A stretch of 64,000 nucleotides of DNA from JAHIGH01 sp964564035 (GTDB taxonomy: Bacteria > Patescibacteriota > Microgenomatia > Levybacterales > UBA12049). This document shows positions 24,977 to 33,330 of the stretch, in pieces; position 1 is the stretch's first letter; every line of letters begins with the position of its first letter. The notes under the pieces were generated by a model, which did not search any database, had not been told where the DNA came from, and saw only the letters and a list, made by a program, of their open reading frames with translations. The stretch spans positions 21,879 through 85,878 of the forward strand of contig CAZLZN010000002.1 of assembly GCA_964564035.1 (NCBI GenBank). The letters are read 5' to 3'. The position numbers were made by a program, and so were the translations under genes.

Positions 24977-26769
24977 ATCAATTGTCCTTTGGCCGCGTTT
25001 ATTATCATATTTACATTTTCAGTTTCGCTGACATTTTCTGTACTTACTATTATATCCGCGCTCTTTCTATAAATTTCAATTCGTTGATCATGTAAATGCG
25101 TTACTTCATCAATTATACTTGTTTTGTCTGTCAAAGGCGGCCTGTTTTTATCGCCTGATATACGCCCGGCAAGAGTTTCGATACTTGTGTCCAGAAAAAC
25201 AATGAGTCCGGTTCGTTTCATAAGTTTTATGTTTTCCGGATTTAAAATTATTCCTCCGCCGGTCGAAATTATACATCTGCGTTTATCCGATAACTTCCTT
25301 AAAACTTTTGATTCAATTTTTCTAAAATCATCCCATCCGTTTTTTTCCACAAATTCCGAAATAGAACTCCCTATCTCATGAGATATAATTTCATCTGTAT
25401 CAATAAAATTTTTAGTTAATTTTTTAGCAAGCAATCGCCCTATTGCTGTTTTGCCGCTGCCCCTCATACCTATTAGATATATGTTATCAAAAAAAATATT
25501 TGTCTTTATTCCTAATTCATTCAGTTTATCCCAAAAATCCGGAAAAGTTTTATTTACCACATCCGGGTCATTTATTGTTATTCCCTCAATCTCTGCGCCG
25601 GCAACTGCAAATGACATAGCCATTCTATGATCGCTATAAGTATCTATCTCGGCTCTCACCGGCATGCCGCCTTTTATCTCCAGAGTGTCATCGGTAGAAT
25701 GAGTCTCAATGTTCATCTTGGCAAGTTCGTTTTCTACTGCTTTAACCCGTTCTGTTTCTTTTATCCTCAAAGACTGTACGCCTTTCAAGACCGATGTCCC
25801 CTTTGCAAACGCGCAAAGTACAGCAACAGTTTGGGCTTGATCGGGAAAATCAATCATGTCCCATTCTATTGCTTTTACGCCGCGGCCCTTTATTTCAATT
25901 TTATTTTTTCCATATTTCATGTTAGACCCCATATATTCCATAATTTTGATAAGCCGACTGTCAGCCTGAGCGGAATTGGGGTTCAGATTTTTCAACACAA
26001 AATTTGATTTGGTCAGAGCCGCGATCGCCAAAAAATAACCCGCGCTGGAATAATCGCCTTCAACAACATATTTTATTCCTACATATTTTTGATTATTTTT
26101 TATAATAAACTCATGGTAGTTATTGTTTTCCGTAACTACACCGAAATTCCTCATAATATCAATTGTCATATCAATATAAGGCTTTGATATCGAAGTATTT
26201 GTAGTTGTTATTTTTTTAAATCCGCAAAGCGGCGCGCACATAAGCAGAGCAGAAATATATTGACTGCTGACACTGCTGTCCAGAGCTATTTCTGATTTAT
26301 TAAGTGTTTTATACTTAATAAGTAGCGGCGGATAACCTGCTTTATTCATATATTTAATTTCGGCGCCGGCCTGTATGAGTGCGTCCGCGAGTATTTTTAT
26401 AGGGCGCTTATTCAATCCCTCATTTCCCTCAAGCACTTTCTCGCCAGGTACGACACATAAAAAAGGAAGCAAAAACCTTATCGTGGTACCTGATAAATTG
26501 GCATTTAGGTAATATTTCTGATCTGTTATATCTTTATATGACCCGTTCACAATTATTTTGTCCGGTGTATAATTGATTTCAATTCCCAGATCCTTCAGGC
26601 AGTTCAAAAGCGCGTAAGTATCATCTGACAGCAGAGGATTTACGATCTCTACCTTACCCTCGGTCATCGCGGCAATTATAAGAGCGCGGTTTGTGTAACT
26701 TTTAGAACCCGGAATATTTATTGCCGCCTTTATAGGTCCGTTAACGGGATTTAGTTTTAATATTTTCAT
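24973..26769 (-). CDS. aroA-aroK: fusion of EPSP synthase (AroA) and shikimate kinase (AroK)
   Basis: This single 598-residue protein carries two steps of the shikimate pathway. Residues 1 to about 425 are 5-enolpyruvylshikimate-3-phosphate synthase: GSKSYTNRAL near 21-30, LSGTTIRFL near 90-98, SSQYISALLM, RIKETERVKA and the C-terminal DHRMAMSFA. Residues about 427-598 are shikimate kinase: Walker A GMRGSGKT near 433-440, DTDE, STGGG near 495, and NRPPL. There is no in-frame start between them and the linker is short, so it is one protein. Shikimate kinase acts immediately before EPSP synthase, so the fusion joins consecutive reactions. trpA lies eight bases upstream. Confidence 0.94.
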   Translation of the reverse strand: MKILKLNPVNGPIKAAINIPGSKSYTNRALIIAAMTEGKVEIVNPLLSDDTYALLNCLKDLGIEINYTPDKIIVNGSYKDITDQKYYLNANLSGTTIRFLLPFLCVVPGEKVLEGNEGLNKRPIKILADALIQAGAEIKYMNKAGYPPLLIKYKTLNKSEIALDSSVSSQYISALLMCAPLCGFKKITTTNTSISKPYIDMTIDIMRNFGVVTENNNYHEFIIKNNQKYVGIKYVVEGDYSSAGYFLAIAALTKSNFVLKNLNPNSAQADSRLIKIMEYMGSNMKYGKNKIEIKGRGVKAIEWDMIDFPDQAQTVAVLCAFAKGTSVLKGVQSLRIKETERVKAVENELAKMNIETHSTDDTLEIKGGMPVRAEIDTYSDHRMAMSFAVAGAEIEGITINDPDVVNKTFPDFWDKLNELGIKTNIFFDNIYLIGMRGSGKTAIGRLLAKKLTKNFIDTDEIISHEIGSSISEFVEKNGWDDFRKIESKVLRKLSDKRRCIISTGGGIILNPENIKLMKRTGLIVFLDTSIETLAGRISGDKNRPPLTDKTSIIDEVTHLHDQRIEIYRKSADIIVSTENVSETENVNMIINAAKGQLI

Positions 26770-26777
26770 GTGAGTAT

Positions 26778-27569
26778 TTATGCAGACCGGATGCTAGATA
26801 TAAAATTGTTTATATTTTTGAGTATGTCCTCTTTTTTTGAATTATTTATAATTTCGATTATAGCACTTCCGATTACTACAGCATCCGATATACCTATTAA
26901 TGCTTTGACATGTTCGCGCTTGGAAATCCCGAATCCTGCTGCAATCGGCAGATCCGTATATTTTTTTATATTTTCGATTTTATTTTGGATATCCGCGGCA
27001 AGCGAATTCTTTGCTCCGGTAATTCCCTGTCTGGCGGTAAAATAAATAAATCCTCTCGCCTGCTCAATATTTTTGATAATTCTCTCTCTTGTCGAAGAAG
27101 GCGAAAGGACTTGAATATTTGCAATGTTTTGTTCTCTGCAATGTTTATAAAAATGCTCTTCATTTTCTTCGTCGATCGGCATATCCGGTACAATAATCCC
27201 GCTGGCTCCCGCGTTTTTTGCGTCTATACAGAACCTTTCAACTCCGTATTTAAAAATAGTATTATAATACGACATAAAGAGAAGCGGTACTTCTGTAGAT
27301 TTGGACAATTTCTCCATGAGCCGGAATGCATCTTTCACTCTTGTGCCTTGTTCAAGCGATTTCTCACAAGCCTTCATAATTGTCGGCCCGTCCGCGATAG
27401 GATCGGAAAAAGGGATTTGAAGTTCTACAAAATCCGCGCCGCCCTTTATCATCTCAAGAACTATTTTCTCAGTCATTTCGAGATCAGGATAACCGATAAC
27501 CACATGAGTCATTAATCCTATCCGTTTTTCGCTTTTAATTAATTCAAATTGTCTATCTATCTTGCTCAT
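26778..27569 (-). CDS. trpA: tryptophan synthase alpha chain
   Basis: It cleaves indole-3-glycerol phosphate to indole, channelled to TrpB. The 263-residue TIM barrel has the catalytic Glu and Asp in FVELQIPFSDPIADGPTI near 48-65, an ASGIIVPDMPIDEE loop near 130, and the phosphate site GFGISKREH near 212. It is separated from trpB by 112 bases that contain an AT-rich repeat, the only sizeable gap within the operon, and aroA-aroK follows after eight bases. Confidence 0.95.
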   Translation of the reverse strand: MSKIDRQFELIKSEKRIGLMTHVVIGYPDLEMTEKIVLEMIKGGADFVELQIPFSDPIADGPTIMKACEKSLEQGTRVKDAFRLMEKLSKSTEVPLLFMSYYNTIFKYGVERFCIDAKNAGASGIIVPDMPIDEENEEHFYKHCREQNIANIQVLSPSSTRERIIKNIEQARGFIYFTARQGITGAKNSLAADIQNKIENIKKYTDLPIAAGFGISKREHVKALIGISDAVVIGSAIIEIINNSKKEDILKNINNFISSIRSA

Positions 27570-27570
27570 A

Positions 27571-27681
27571 AATTAAGATCAAAACCTAAAAATCATACAA
27601 CAAACCCCCGTTTAAAGATTAAAAAATACATTTTTGAGCTTTGGGTTAGGATTTGCATTTTGATCTTTGATTTTTGCGTTG
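27571..27681 (-). repeat. AT-rich ATCAAAGATCAAAA-type repeat in the trpB-trpA gap
   Basis: On the mRNA strand this gap opens with CAAAAATCAAAGATCAAAAT and ends with TTAGGTTTTGATCTTAATTT, so GATCAAAA (27658-27665 side) and TTTTGATC (27577-27584 side) form inverted arms about 70 bases apart. The 13-mer AAAAATCAAAGAT also occurs inside trpG (31401-31441). It has no coding frame. It looks like a dispersed intergenic repeat; a hairpin could separate trpB from trpA mRNA, but this is speculation. Confidence 0.45.
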
Positions 27682-28893
27682 TCATTTATTTTTTACAAAT
27701 TGTTTAAGGAATTCATAAAATTTTTCATCATTGAATGCTTCCGCTAATATAAACAAATCCTTATCTCCCCTCCCCGATAGATTAATGACCAAAACATCGC
27801 TTTTCTTCATTCCCGGAGCAATTTTTATCGCGTATGCCGCCGCGTGTGCCGATTCAAGTGCCGGAATTATCCCCTCATTTTTCGCGAGAACTTTGACGCC
27901 TCTAAGTGCATCCTCGTCAGTCGCGTTTACAAATTCAACTCTTTTGTTGTCATGAAGAAAGCTCAGCTCGGGGCCTATTCCCGGATAGTCAAGCCCTGCG
28001 CTTATACTATGCGTTTTCTGCAGTTGTCCGTCATCATCCTGTAAAAAATAAGATTTATATCCCTCTATTACACCGACAGTCCCGTTTGGAAACCTTGTTG
28101 CACTTTCTCCAATATTTTTACCCCTTCCTCCGGCTTCAACTCCAATCAGCATGACGCTTTTATCACTTATAAAATCATAAAAAGCTCCCATCGCATTGCT
28201 TCCTCCGCCGACACAGGCAATTACCGCGTCGGGCAATTTACCCTCTGCCTCTCTTAACTGAGATTTAATTTCACGGCCCACCACCGATTGAAAATCGCGG
28301 TTAATTGTAGGAAATGGGTGCGGTCCGACAACCGACCCCAGTACATAATGTGTATCATTAACATTTTCGATCCAGTCTTTGATAGCGGCATTGACCGCGT
28401 CCTTCAAAGTCTTACTGCCGAAAGTAACAGGTCTTACTTCCGCTCCGAGCTGTTCCATTATAAATACATTGGGTCTCTGTCTCTTAATATCTTCCTCGCC
28501 CATATAAACTGTGCATGAGAACCCAAGTTTTGCGGCAACCGTCGCGGTCGCGACTCCATGCTGGCCTGCGCCTGTTTCGGCAATAAGTCTTTTTTTACCG
28601 ATTCTTTTTGCCAGTAGCCCCTGTCCGATACAGTGAGTAATCTTGTGGGCTCCGGTATGATTCAGGCCTTCATTTTTGAAATAAATTTTTGCGCCGCCTA
28701 ATTTTTCTGTTAAGTTTTTAGCAAATACCAGAGGCGTTGGTCTCCCGGCAAAATTATTTAAAAGCGAGTGAAATTCATCATTAAATCCTCTATCTTGTTT
28801 TGCGCTTTCATACGCGCCCTCCAGCTCTTCCAGTGCTGGGATAAGCATTTCAGGCACATATCTACCTCCGTATTTTCCAAAATGTCCGTTCAT
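27682..28893 (-). CDS. trpB: tryptophan synthase beta chain
   Basis: This PLP enzyme joins indole and serine to make tryptophan. The 403 residues contain GRPTPL near 52, the PLP lysine in HTGAHK near 80-86 (followed by ITH rather than the usual INN), AETGAGQHG near 105-113 with the catalytic Glu, the glycine loop CVGGGSNAMG near 228-237, and a C-terminal NLSGRGDKD. Length is typical of TrpB1. A clear Shine-Dalgarno sequence (AAGGAG) lies nine bases upstream of the ATG, which overlaps the trpCF stop by four bases. Confidence 0.97.
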   Translation of the reverse strand: MNGHFGKYGGRYVPEMLIPALEELEGAYESAKQDRGFNDEFHSLLNNFAGRPTPLVFAKNLTEKLGGAKIYFKNEGLNHTGAHKITHCIGQGLLAKRIGKKRLIAETGAGQHGVATATVAAKLGFSCTVYMGEEDIKRQRPNVFIMEQLGAEVRPVTFGSKTLKDAVNAAIKDWIENVNDTHYVLGSVVGPHPFPTINRDFQSVVGREIKSQLREAEGKLPDAVIACVGGGSNAMGAFYDFISDKSVMLIGVEAGGRGKNIGESATRFPNGTVGVIEGYKSYFLQDDDGQLQKTHSISAGLDYPGIGPELSFLHDNKRVEFVNATDEDALRGVKVLAKNEGIIPALESAHAAAYAIKIAPGMKKSDVLVINLSGRGDKDLFILAEAFNDEKFYEFLKQFVKNK

Positions 28894-30272
28894 AAATCTA
28901 CTCCTTTTGCATTCATTATAAATTTTTTCAATTTTTGCTTGGTCTTTATACCATTTGTTTCAACCCCGCCAGCGATGTCTACGGCATAAGGTTTTATTTT
29001 TTTTACAATCTCTGACACATTTTCAGGTGTCAAGCCGCCCGCAAAAAAAACATTATACTTCCCGGCTATTTTTTTTGCTTTCTCCAAATCAAACATTTTT
29101 CCGCTTCCCTGCTTTATCCTGTCAAGCAATAAATATTCGCATCCAAAGTCCAAAATCTTATCCGAATCATTGATACTCTTTATTATTTGATTTTTATTTA
29201 AAAGTTTTACAAACTCTTTCGTTTCTTCTCCATGTAATTGTACAAAATCAGGCCGCAGTTTGTCAGTAATTTTATTTATTTCAACAGCGCTCTGATTTTG
29301 AAAAATCGCTGCTGTTTTTATATTTCTCCCAACTTTTTTAATTATTTTGTCTGCGTCTGCGGGAGTTATATATCTTTTTGATGTTTTTACAAAATTAAAT
29401 CCGAGTATATCTGCCCCGCTATTGATAGCGTCTATGGCTTCACTCATTGTTCTTATTCCGCATATTTTGACCTTTGTTTCATTTCGGAATCTCAAAGATA
29501 ACAAAAAGCGCTCTATGTTCTCGGTCTTCATCAGGCTTGTGCCGACGAGTACTCCGTCTGCGCCAGAGTCTTTATAACATACGACTTCTTTTTGAGAATT
29601 TATTCCTGAAAATGCGAGCTTAATATATTTCTCCGGAATACTCCTCAGTAATTTCTGAGCGCTTTCTATGTTTATTGTCAAATCCTCCAGATTTCTTGAA
29701 TTAACTGCGATAATCCTCGTATTTGTAGCTTTTGCTTTTTGCAAATCTTCAAGATCATTTATTTCAACAACCGGCTCTACTCCGTACTTTCTGCATAGAT
29801 CAACAAATCGAATAAGCCTCTCAGTATCCAAAATTTTCGCGATCAGGAGAAGTGCATCCGCGCCGTTATTACTCGACTCAATTATTTGTGATTCATCTAT
29901 TACGAAATCTTTTTGCAGTACCGGCAATTTGACAGCTTTTTTAATTTTTGCGATATACTTAATATCGCCACCGAAAAAAGTTTTATCTGTAATATAAGAG
30001 ATCGCATCGGCGTCTGATTGTTCGTAGCGCTTCACGCGTTTTATGATATCGCGCACATTTCCGAGATTGCGGTCGGTAGGAGAGGCAGTTTTTATCTCTG
30101 CAATTATGAATATTTTACCTCTCTCTGTTCGCTCTTGTATACTGCTATAAAATAAACCGGGTTTTTTGCGCGATGTGTTACTTGTTCTCTTTAGATACTT
30201 TTTATGTTTAATTTCCTCTTTCTTAATTTCGAGAACTTTCTCGAGAAAATTATTTTTAGATGTTTGTTTCAT
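28890..30272 (-). CDS. trpC-trpF: fusion of indole-3-glycerol phosphate synthase (TrpC) and phosphoribosylanthranilate isomerase (TrpF)
   Basis: This 460-residue bifunctional protein catalyses two consecutive steps. Residues 1 to about 255 are TrpC, with IAEIKTASPTD near 55 (usual form AEIKxxSPS), the catalytic lysine in LQKDFVID near 117, EINDLEDL and VNSRNL near 185, and SGI plus DGVLVGTSLM. Residues about 260-460 are TrpF, starting with the hallmark KVKICGIRT (catalytic Cys) and including QLHGEE near 340 and LLLDR with the catalytic Asp, then FFAGGLTPENV. The order matches the enteric TrpCF fusion. It overlaps trpD by 17 bases and trpB by 4. Confidence 0.95.
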   Translation of the reverse strand: MKQTSKNNFLEKVLEIKKEEIKHKKYLKRTSNTSRKKPGLFYSSIQERTERGKIFIIAEIKTASPTDRNLGNVRDIIKRVKRYEQSDADAISYITDKTFFGGDIKYIAKIKKAVKLPVLQKDFVIDESQIIESSNNGADALLLIAKILDTERLIRFVDLCRKYGVEPVVEINDLEDLQKAKATNTRIIAVNSRNLEDLTINIESAQKLLRSIPEKYIKLAFSGINSQKEVVCYKDSGADGVLVGTSLMKTENIERFLLSLRFRNETKVKICGIRTMSEAIDAINSGADILGFNFVKTSKRYITPADADKIIKKVGRNIKTAAIFQNQSAVEINKITDKLRPDFVQLHGEETKEFVKLLNKNQIIKSINDSDKILDFGCEYLLLDRIKQGSGKMFDLEKAKKIAGKYNVFFAGGLTPENVSEIVKKIKPYAVDIAGGVETNGIKTKQKLKKFIMNAKGVDL

Positions 30273-31266
30273 AAATTAACCTGTTCAGGGCTTTTTTCGC
30301 AAATCCCTTATCTATAGATTTCTTTGCAAGATCAATCCCTTCACTGATATCTTTTGCTTTGTCTGCGCAAAGCAGAGCAAAAGCGCTATTGATTATGACG
30401 GCACTACTCATCACGCTTTTCTCGCCGTCCAAAATATTCTTAGTAATCTCGGCGTTTACTTTTACGCCTCCTCCCAGCAGTTCTTTTTTATCTATTAGAT
30501 CAAATCCGTAATCTCTGGGATCAAATATATATTCCTTTATTTTATTTGATTTGATATCTAATACATGAGTTTTAGATGATAAACTCACCTCATCAAGTCC
30601 GTCCTCACTTGTTATGATCATTAGTCTTTCATAGCCCAGCGACAAAGAAGCTTTCGCTAGCTTACGGGCTGTCGCGAGATCCGGCACTCCTATCAGTTGA
30701 CGTGTCGTTCCCGCGGGATTCACAAACGGTCCCAAGTAATTAAAAACCGTAGGAAACCCGAGCTCTTTTCTAACCGTTATCACATTTTTAAGCGCGGAGT
30801 GATACAAGGGAGCAAATAAAAATACCAGTCCGGTTTGGTCAAGTACTCTCTGAGCTTTCTCGGGCGCTATATTAATATGTACGCCCAGTTCCTCAAGGAC
30901 ATCGGCGCTTCCGCATTTACTGCTTGCCGATCTGTTTCCATGTTTGGCAACGACAGCACCGGCCCCTGCCGCGACAAACGCTGATGTGGTTGATATATTA
31001 AAGGTTCCGCTTTTGTCTCCGCCGGTTCCGCATAAATCTATAGCACCTTTATTGGATTTAATAGTAATCATATTATCCCGCATCGCCAGTATAAAACCCT
31101 TAATCTCCTCAGTGGATGCGCCTTTTATTTTAAGCGCGGTAAGTATGGCAGATGTCTGCACCTGTGTTATCCGTCCGGCGATAATTTCCTGCAGTAAAAA
31201 CCCCGCCTCTTCGGCTGTAATGTCTTGTAAATTTATAAGACGGTTTATTAACGATTTATATTCCAT
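30256..31266 (-). CDS. trpD: anthranilate phosphoribosyltransferase
   Basis: It transfers phosphoribose from PRPP to anthranilate. From ATG 31266 (MEYKSLINRL) it has 336 residues with the diphosphate loop CGTGGD near 80-85, NISTT near 92, KHGNRSASSKCGSADVLEELG near 108-128 (lysine and Asn conserved) and the C-terminal DGLDEVS. A longer frame starts at 31353 but lies inside trpG; the chosen start is one base after the trpG stop. It is not fused to trpG, unlike in enterics. Confidence 0.95.
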   Translation of the reverse strand: MEYKSLINRLINLQDITAEEAGFLLQEIIAGRITQVQTSAILTALKIKGASTEEIKGFILAMRDNMITIKSNKGAIDLCGTGGDKSGTFNISTTSAFVAAGAGAVVAKHGNRSASSKCGSADVLEELGVHINIAPEKAQRVLDQTGLVFLFAPLYHSALKNVITVRKELGFPTVFNYLGPFVNPAGTTRQLIGVPDLATARKLAKASLSLGYERLMIITSEDGLDEVSLSSKTHVLDIKSNKIKEYIFDPRDYGFDLIDKKELLGGGVKVNAEITKNILDGEKSVMSSAVIINSAFALLCADKAKDISEGIDLAKKSIDKGFAKKALNRLIYETNI

Positions 31267-31267
31267 A

Positions 31268-31921
31268 TTAGTGATTATTAAACAAGAAGTTTTCAAGCAT
31301 TTTTCGCCCCGCGTCAGTCGCGAAAGATTCCGGATGAAACTGTATGCCTTCAATGGGATACTCTATATGCCTCAACCCCATAATCTCATTATTATCTTTA
31401 TATATCTTTGATTTTTGATCTTTGCTTTTTGATTTTGGATCGGAATTCCTCACCGTCGCAGTTATTTCGAGTTCATTTGGTAAATTGTTGCCTTCAACAA
31501 TCAAACTATGGTATCTCATTACCTCAAGTCCCTGAGGTAAACCTTTAAAAACTCCCCGACCGTCATGGGTTATTATACTGGTCTTGCCGTGCATCGGCTT
31601 CCGGGCCCGTACAACCTTGCCCCCAAAATAATGAGCTATCCCCTGCATCCCTAAGCAAACTCCCAAAACCGGAGTTGTTTTACCGATATCGGTAATTACT
31701 TTTGAACAAACACCGAAATATTTCTCGTCCGACGGGTCCCCGGGTCCCGGAGATATTATTATTCTGTCGTAAGCACTAGTCTTGATTTCTTCAATAGATA
31801 TTTCGTCATTTCTTTTTACATCGAGCAAAAAATCACCGCCGCGCTCTGTCAAAAGTACCCCGGCATATTGATACAAGTTATATGTGAAAGAATCGTAATT
31901 ATCTATAATAAGTACTTTCAT
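31268..31921 (-). CDS. trpG: anthranilate synthase glutamine amidotransferase subunit
   Basis: It supplies ammonia from glutamine to TrpE. The 217-residue class I amidotransferase shows DNYDSFTYNL near 7-16, SPGPGDP near 58, the nucleophile in LGVCLGMQ near 86-93 and the QFHPESF histidine/glutamate pair near 192. An unusual lysine- and serine-rich insert of about 20 residues (PKSKSKDQKSKIYKD) near 160-178 is encoded by an ATCAAAGATCAAAA-type repeat that is also found in the trpB-trpA gap. The start overlaps the trpE stop by four bases. Confidence 0.94.
   Translation of the reverse strand: MKVLIIDNYDSFTYNLYQYAGVLLTERGGDFLLDVKRNDEISIEEIKTSAYDRIIISPGPGDPSDEKYFGVCSKVITDIGKTTPVLGVCLGMQGIAHYFGGKVVRARKPMHGKTSIITHDGRGVFKGLPQGLEVMRYHSLIVEGNNLPNELEITATVRNSDPKSKSKDQKSKIYKDNNEIMGLRHIEYPIEGIQFHPESFATDAGRKMLENFLFNNH
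31401..31441 (-). repeat. ATCAAAGATCAAAA-type repeat inside trpG coding sequence
   Basis: On the coding strand the region is a run of CAAAGATCAAAAATCAAAGA-like units encoding a low-complexity Lys/Ser segment. It shares the 13-mer AAAAATCAAAGAT with the trpB-trpA gap. The frame is maintained through it, so TrpG stays intact with an inserted loop between conserved motifs. Confidence 0.45.
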
Positions 31922-33261
31922 ACGTTCAAAATTATTTTCATTGCTTTGGATTTTCTCATTATTTCATCATATTCCCGCTCGGGATCTGAATCATACACTA
32001 TTCCGCTGCTGGTCTGTGTATACGAGTATTCACCGGATATGTATAAGGACCTGAGTGAAAGCGCGAAAGTACAGTCGCCATTGAATCCGAAATGACCTAC
32101 TCCTCCTCCATAAGGACCTCGCGCCGCCGGCTCGTTCTCATCGATTATCTTAATCGTCTCGACTTTTGGTGTGCCGCAAACCGTACCCATAGGAAATTGG
32201 CTTGCAAGTCCCGAAAACATATCATCCTCCGGCCTGATAAGCCCCGAAATCTCACTGGAAATATGCTGAACGTGACTGAATTTCTTAACTGTCATCAAAT
32301 CCCGGATCTTAACACTCCCGAATTTCGCTACTTTGCCTATATCATTGCGGTGCAGATCTACAAGCATATTATGCTCCGCGATTTCTTTCGGATCATTAAG
32401 CAAAGTTCTTGCAAGCATTTGATCTTCTTGTTCGTCGCTGCCGCGTCTGATAGTGCCGGCCAATGGTCTCGTCGTCATCTCGCCGTCTCTTAGTGAAAAA
32501 AGCAGCTCGGGACTCGTGCCAAGTATTCTAGTATCACCAAATCTCATATAATAACTAAAAGGTGAAGGATTGACCTCTCTTAATTTTTCATAAATTTTTA
32601 TCGCGTCTCCTTTGATGTTATATTCTGATTTAAAACCGACTTCACACTGAAATGTATTTCCTGCTCTGATCTGATCCTTGACTCTTTTTACTATCTTTTT
32701 GTGCTCCGCTTTGGTTAAGCCGTCTTTTATAAATGTGATATCCGGAAATTCACTGTTTACAGATTTTTTACTTAATATTCCATTAACGGTTTCTATTCTA
32801 TTTTGGCCGTAATAAAAATAAAAAAATTCATTTGTGAGTTTGTCATAGATTATTCCGTCTGTATACACGCCGAATTTAAACATCTCAAATAAATCATGAG
32901 TTTTAATTTTGATTTTAGGTTCAAAATAATTAACAGCATCATAGGATATATAACCGACCAGGCCCCCCGCATAATTCCTGGCAATAGTTCGCTCAGGCAT
33001 AATATCACGCAACGCCTCATAAGGATTACGGTGTTTTATTTCCAAACTTCCGATCCGTAAAATATCATCTTTGGCGGATACAATTTTAACTGGTTCAAAT
33101 CCGATTATAGAATATCGGGAAAACTTGCCCTCCTCGCCGAGAGACTCATAAATGAAGCTTGTGTCAAACTCGCGCTCAATTTTCTTGTATAGATCAAAAA
33201 AATCTATATCCTGTGCGAATTTTAAATAAACCGGTTTTTGTGACAAGTCGATTTTATACAT
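31918..33261 (-). CDS. trpE: anthranilate synthase component I
   Basis: It forms anthranilate from chorismate with TrpG. From ATG 33261 (MYKIDLSQKP) it has 447 residues: an N-terminal YESLGEEGKFSRYS region, equivalent to the LLES tryptophan-inhibition site, and a C-terminal chorismate-binding domain with FQCEVGFKSEY, PSPFSYYMRFG, TSPELLF, TTRPLAGT, DLHRNDIG and the final PMGTVCGTPKV and GIVYDSDPEREYDE. Two earlier ATGs (33267 and 33270) overlap the -10 box, so the third is preferred. It is the first gene of the operon and sits directly at the predicted transcription start. Confidence 0.95.
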   Translation of the reverse strand: MYKIDLSQKPVYLKFAQDIDFFDLYKKIEREFDTSFIYESLGEEGKFSRYSIIGFEPVKIVSAKDDILRIGSLEIKHRNPYEALRDIMPERTIARNYAGGLVGYISYDAVNYFEPKIKIKTHDLFEMFKFGVYTDGIIYDKLTNEFFYFYYGQNRIETVNGILSKKSVNSEFPDITFIKDGLTKAEHKKIVKRVKDQIRAGNTFQCEVGFKSEYNIKGDAIKIYEKLREVNPSPFSYYMRFGDTRILGTSPELLFSLRDGEMTTRPLAGTIRRGSDEQEDQMLARTLLNDPKEIAEHNMLVDLHRNDIGKVAKFGSVKIRDLMTVKKFSHVQHISSEISGLIRPEDDMFSGLASQFPMGTVCGTPKVETIKIIDENEPAARGPYGGGVGHFGFNGDCTFALSLRSLYISGEYSYTQTSSGIVYDSDPEREYDEIMRKSKAMKIILNV

Positions 33262-33268
33262 AATCATC

Positions 33269-33298
33269 ATTATACTAGTACGCTAGTATATAAGTCAA
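33269..33298 (-). promoter_or_regulatory. trp operon promoter, positioned for leaderless trpE
   Basis: On the minus strand TTGACT (33293-33298) is followed after 18 bases by a perfect TATAAT (33269-33274). The -10 box ends seven bases before the ATG at 33261, so transcription should start at the start codon. There is no room for a leader peptide or attenuator. The operator described at 33271-33290 fills the spacer and overlaps the -10 box. Confidence 0.75.
33271..33290. promoter_or_regulatory. trp operator-like palindrome (CTAG-N4-CTAG)
   Basis: Two perfect 8-base arms, TATACTAG and CTAGTATA, flank a 4-base centre (TACG on the plus strand). The E. coli trp operator core ACTAGTTAACTAGT has the same CTAG-N4-CTAG spacing and also lies over the -10 region of the trp promoter. 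The window encodes a TrpR-superfamily protein at 7.1-7.5 kb. I infer that this site represses the whole trp-aro operon; direct binding by that protein is not shown. Confidence 0.65.
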
Positions 33299-33330
33299 GT
33301 ATGAATTTTGCATTATATTGCTTTGTTTAC

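Noticed and set aside
27570..27681. Leader peptide or separate small gene between trpB and trpA
   Set aside because: No frame with a plausible start and ribosome-binding site runs through it. The content is an AT-rich repeat with inverted arms.
33262..33270. Two earlier ATG codons for trpE
   Set aside because: They overlap or abut the -10 box and would not be transcribed from the promoter seen. The third ATG fits both transcription start and family N-termini.
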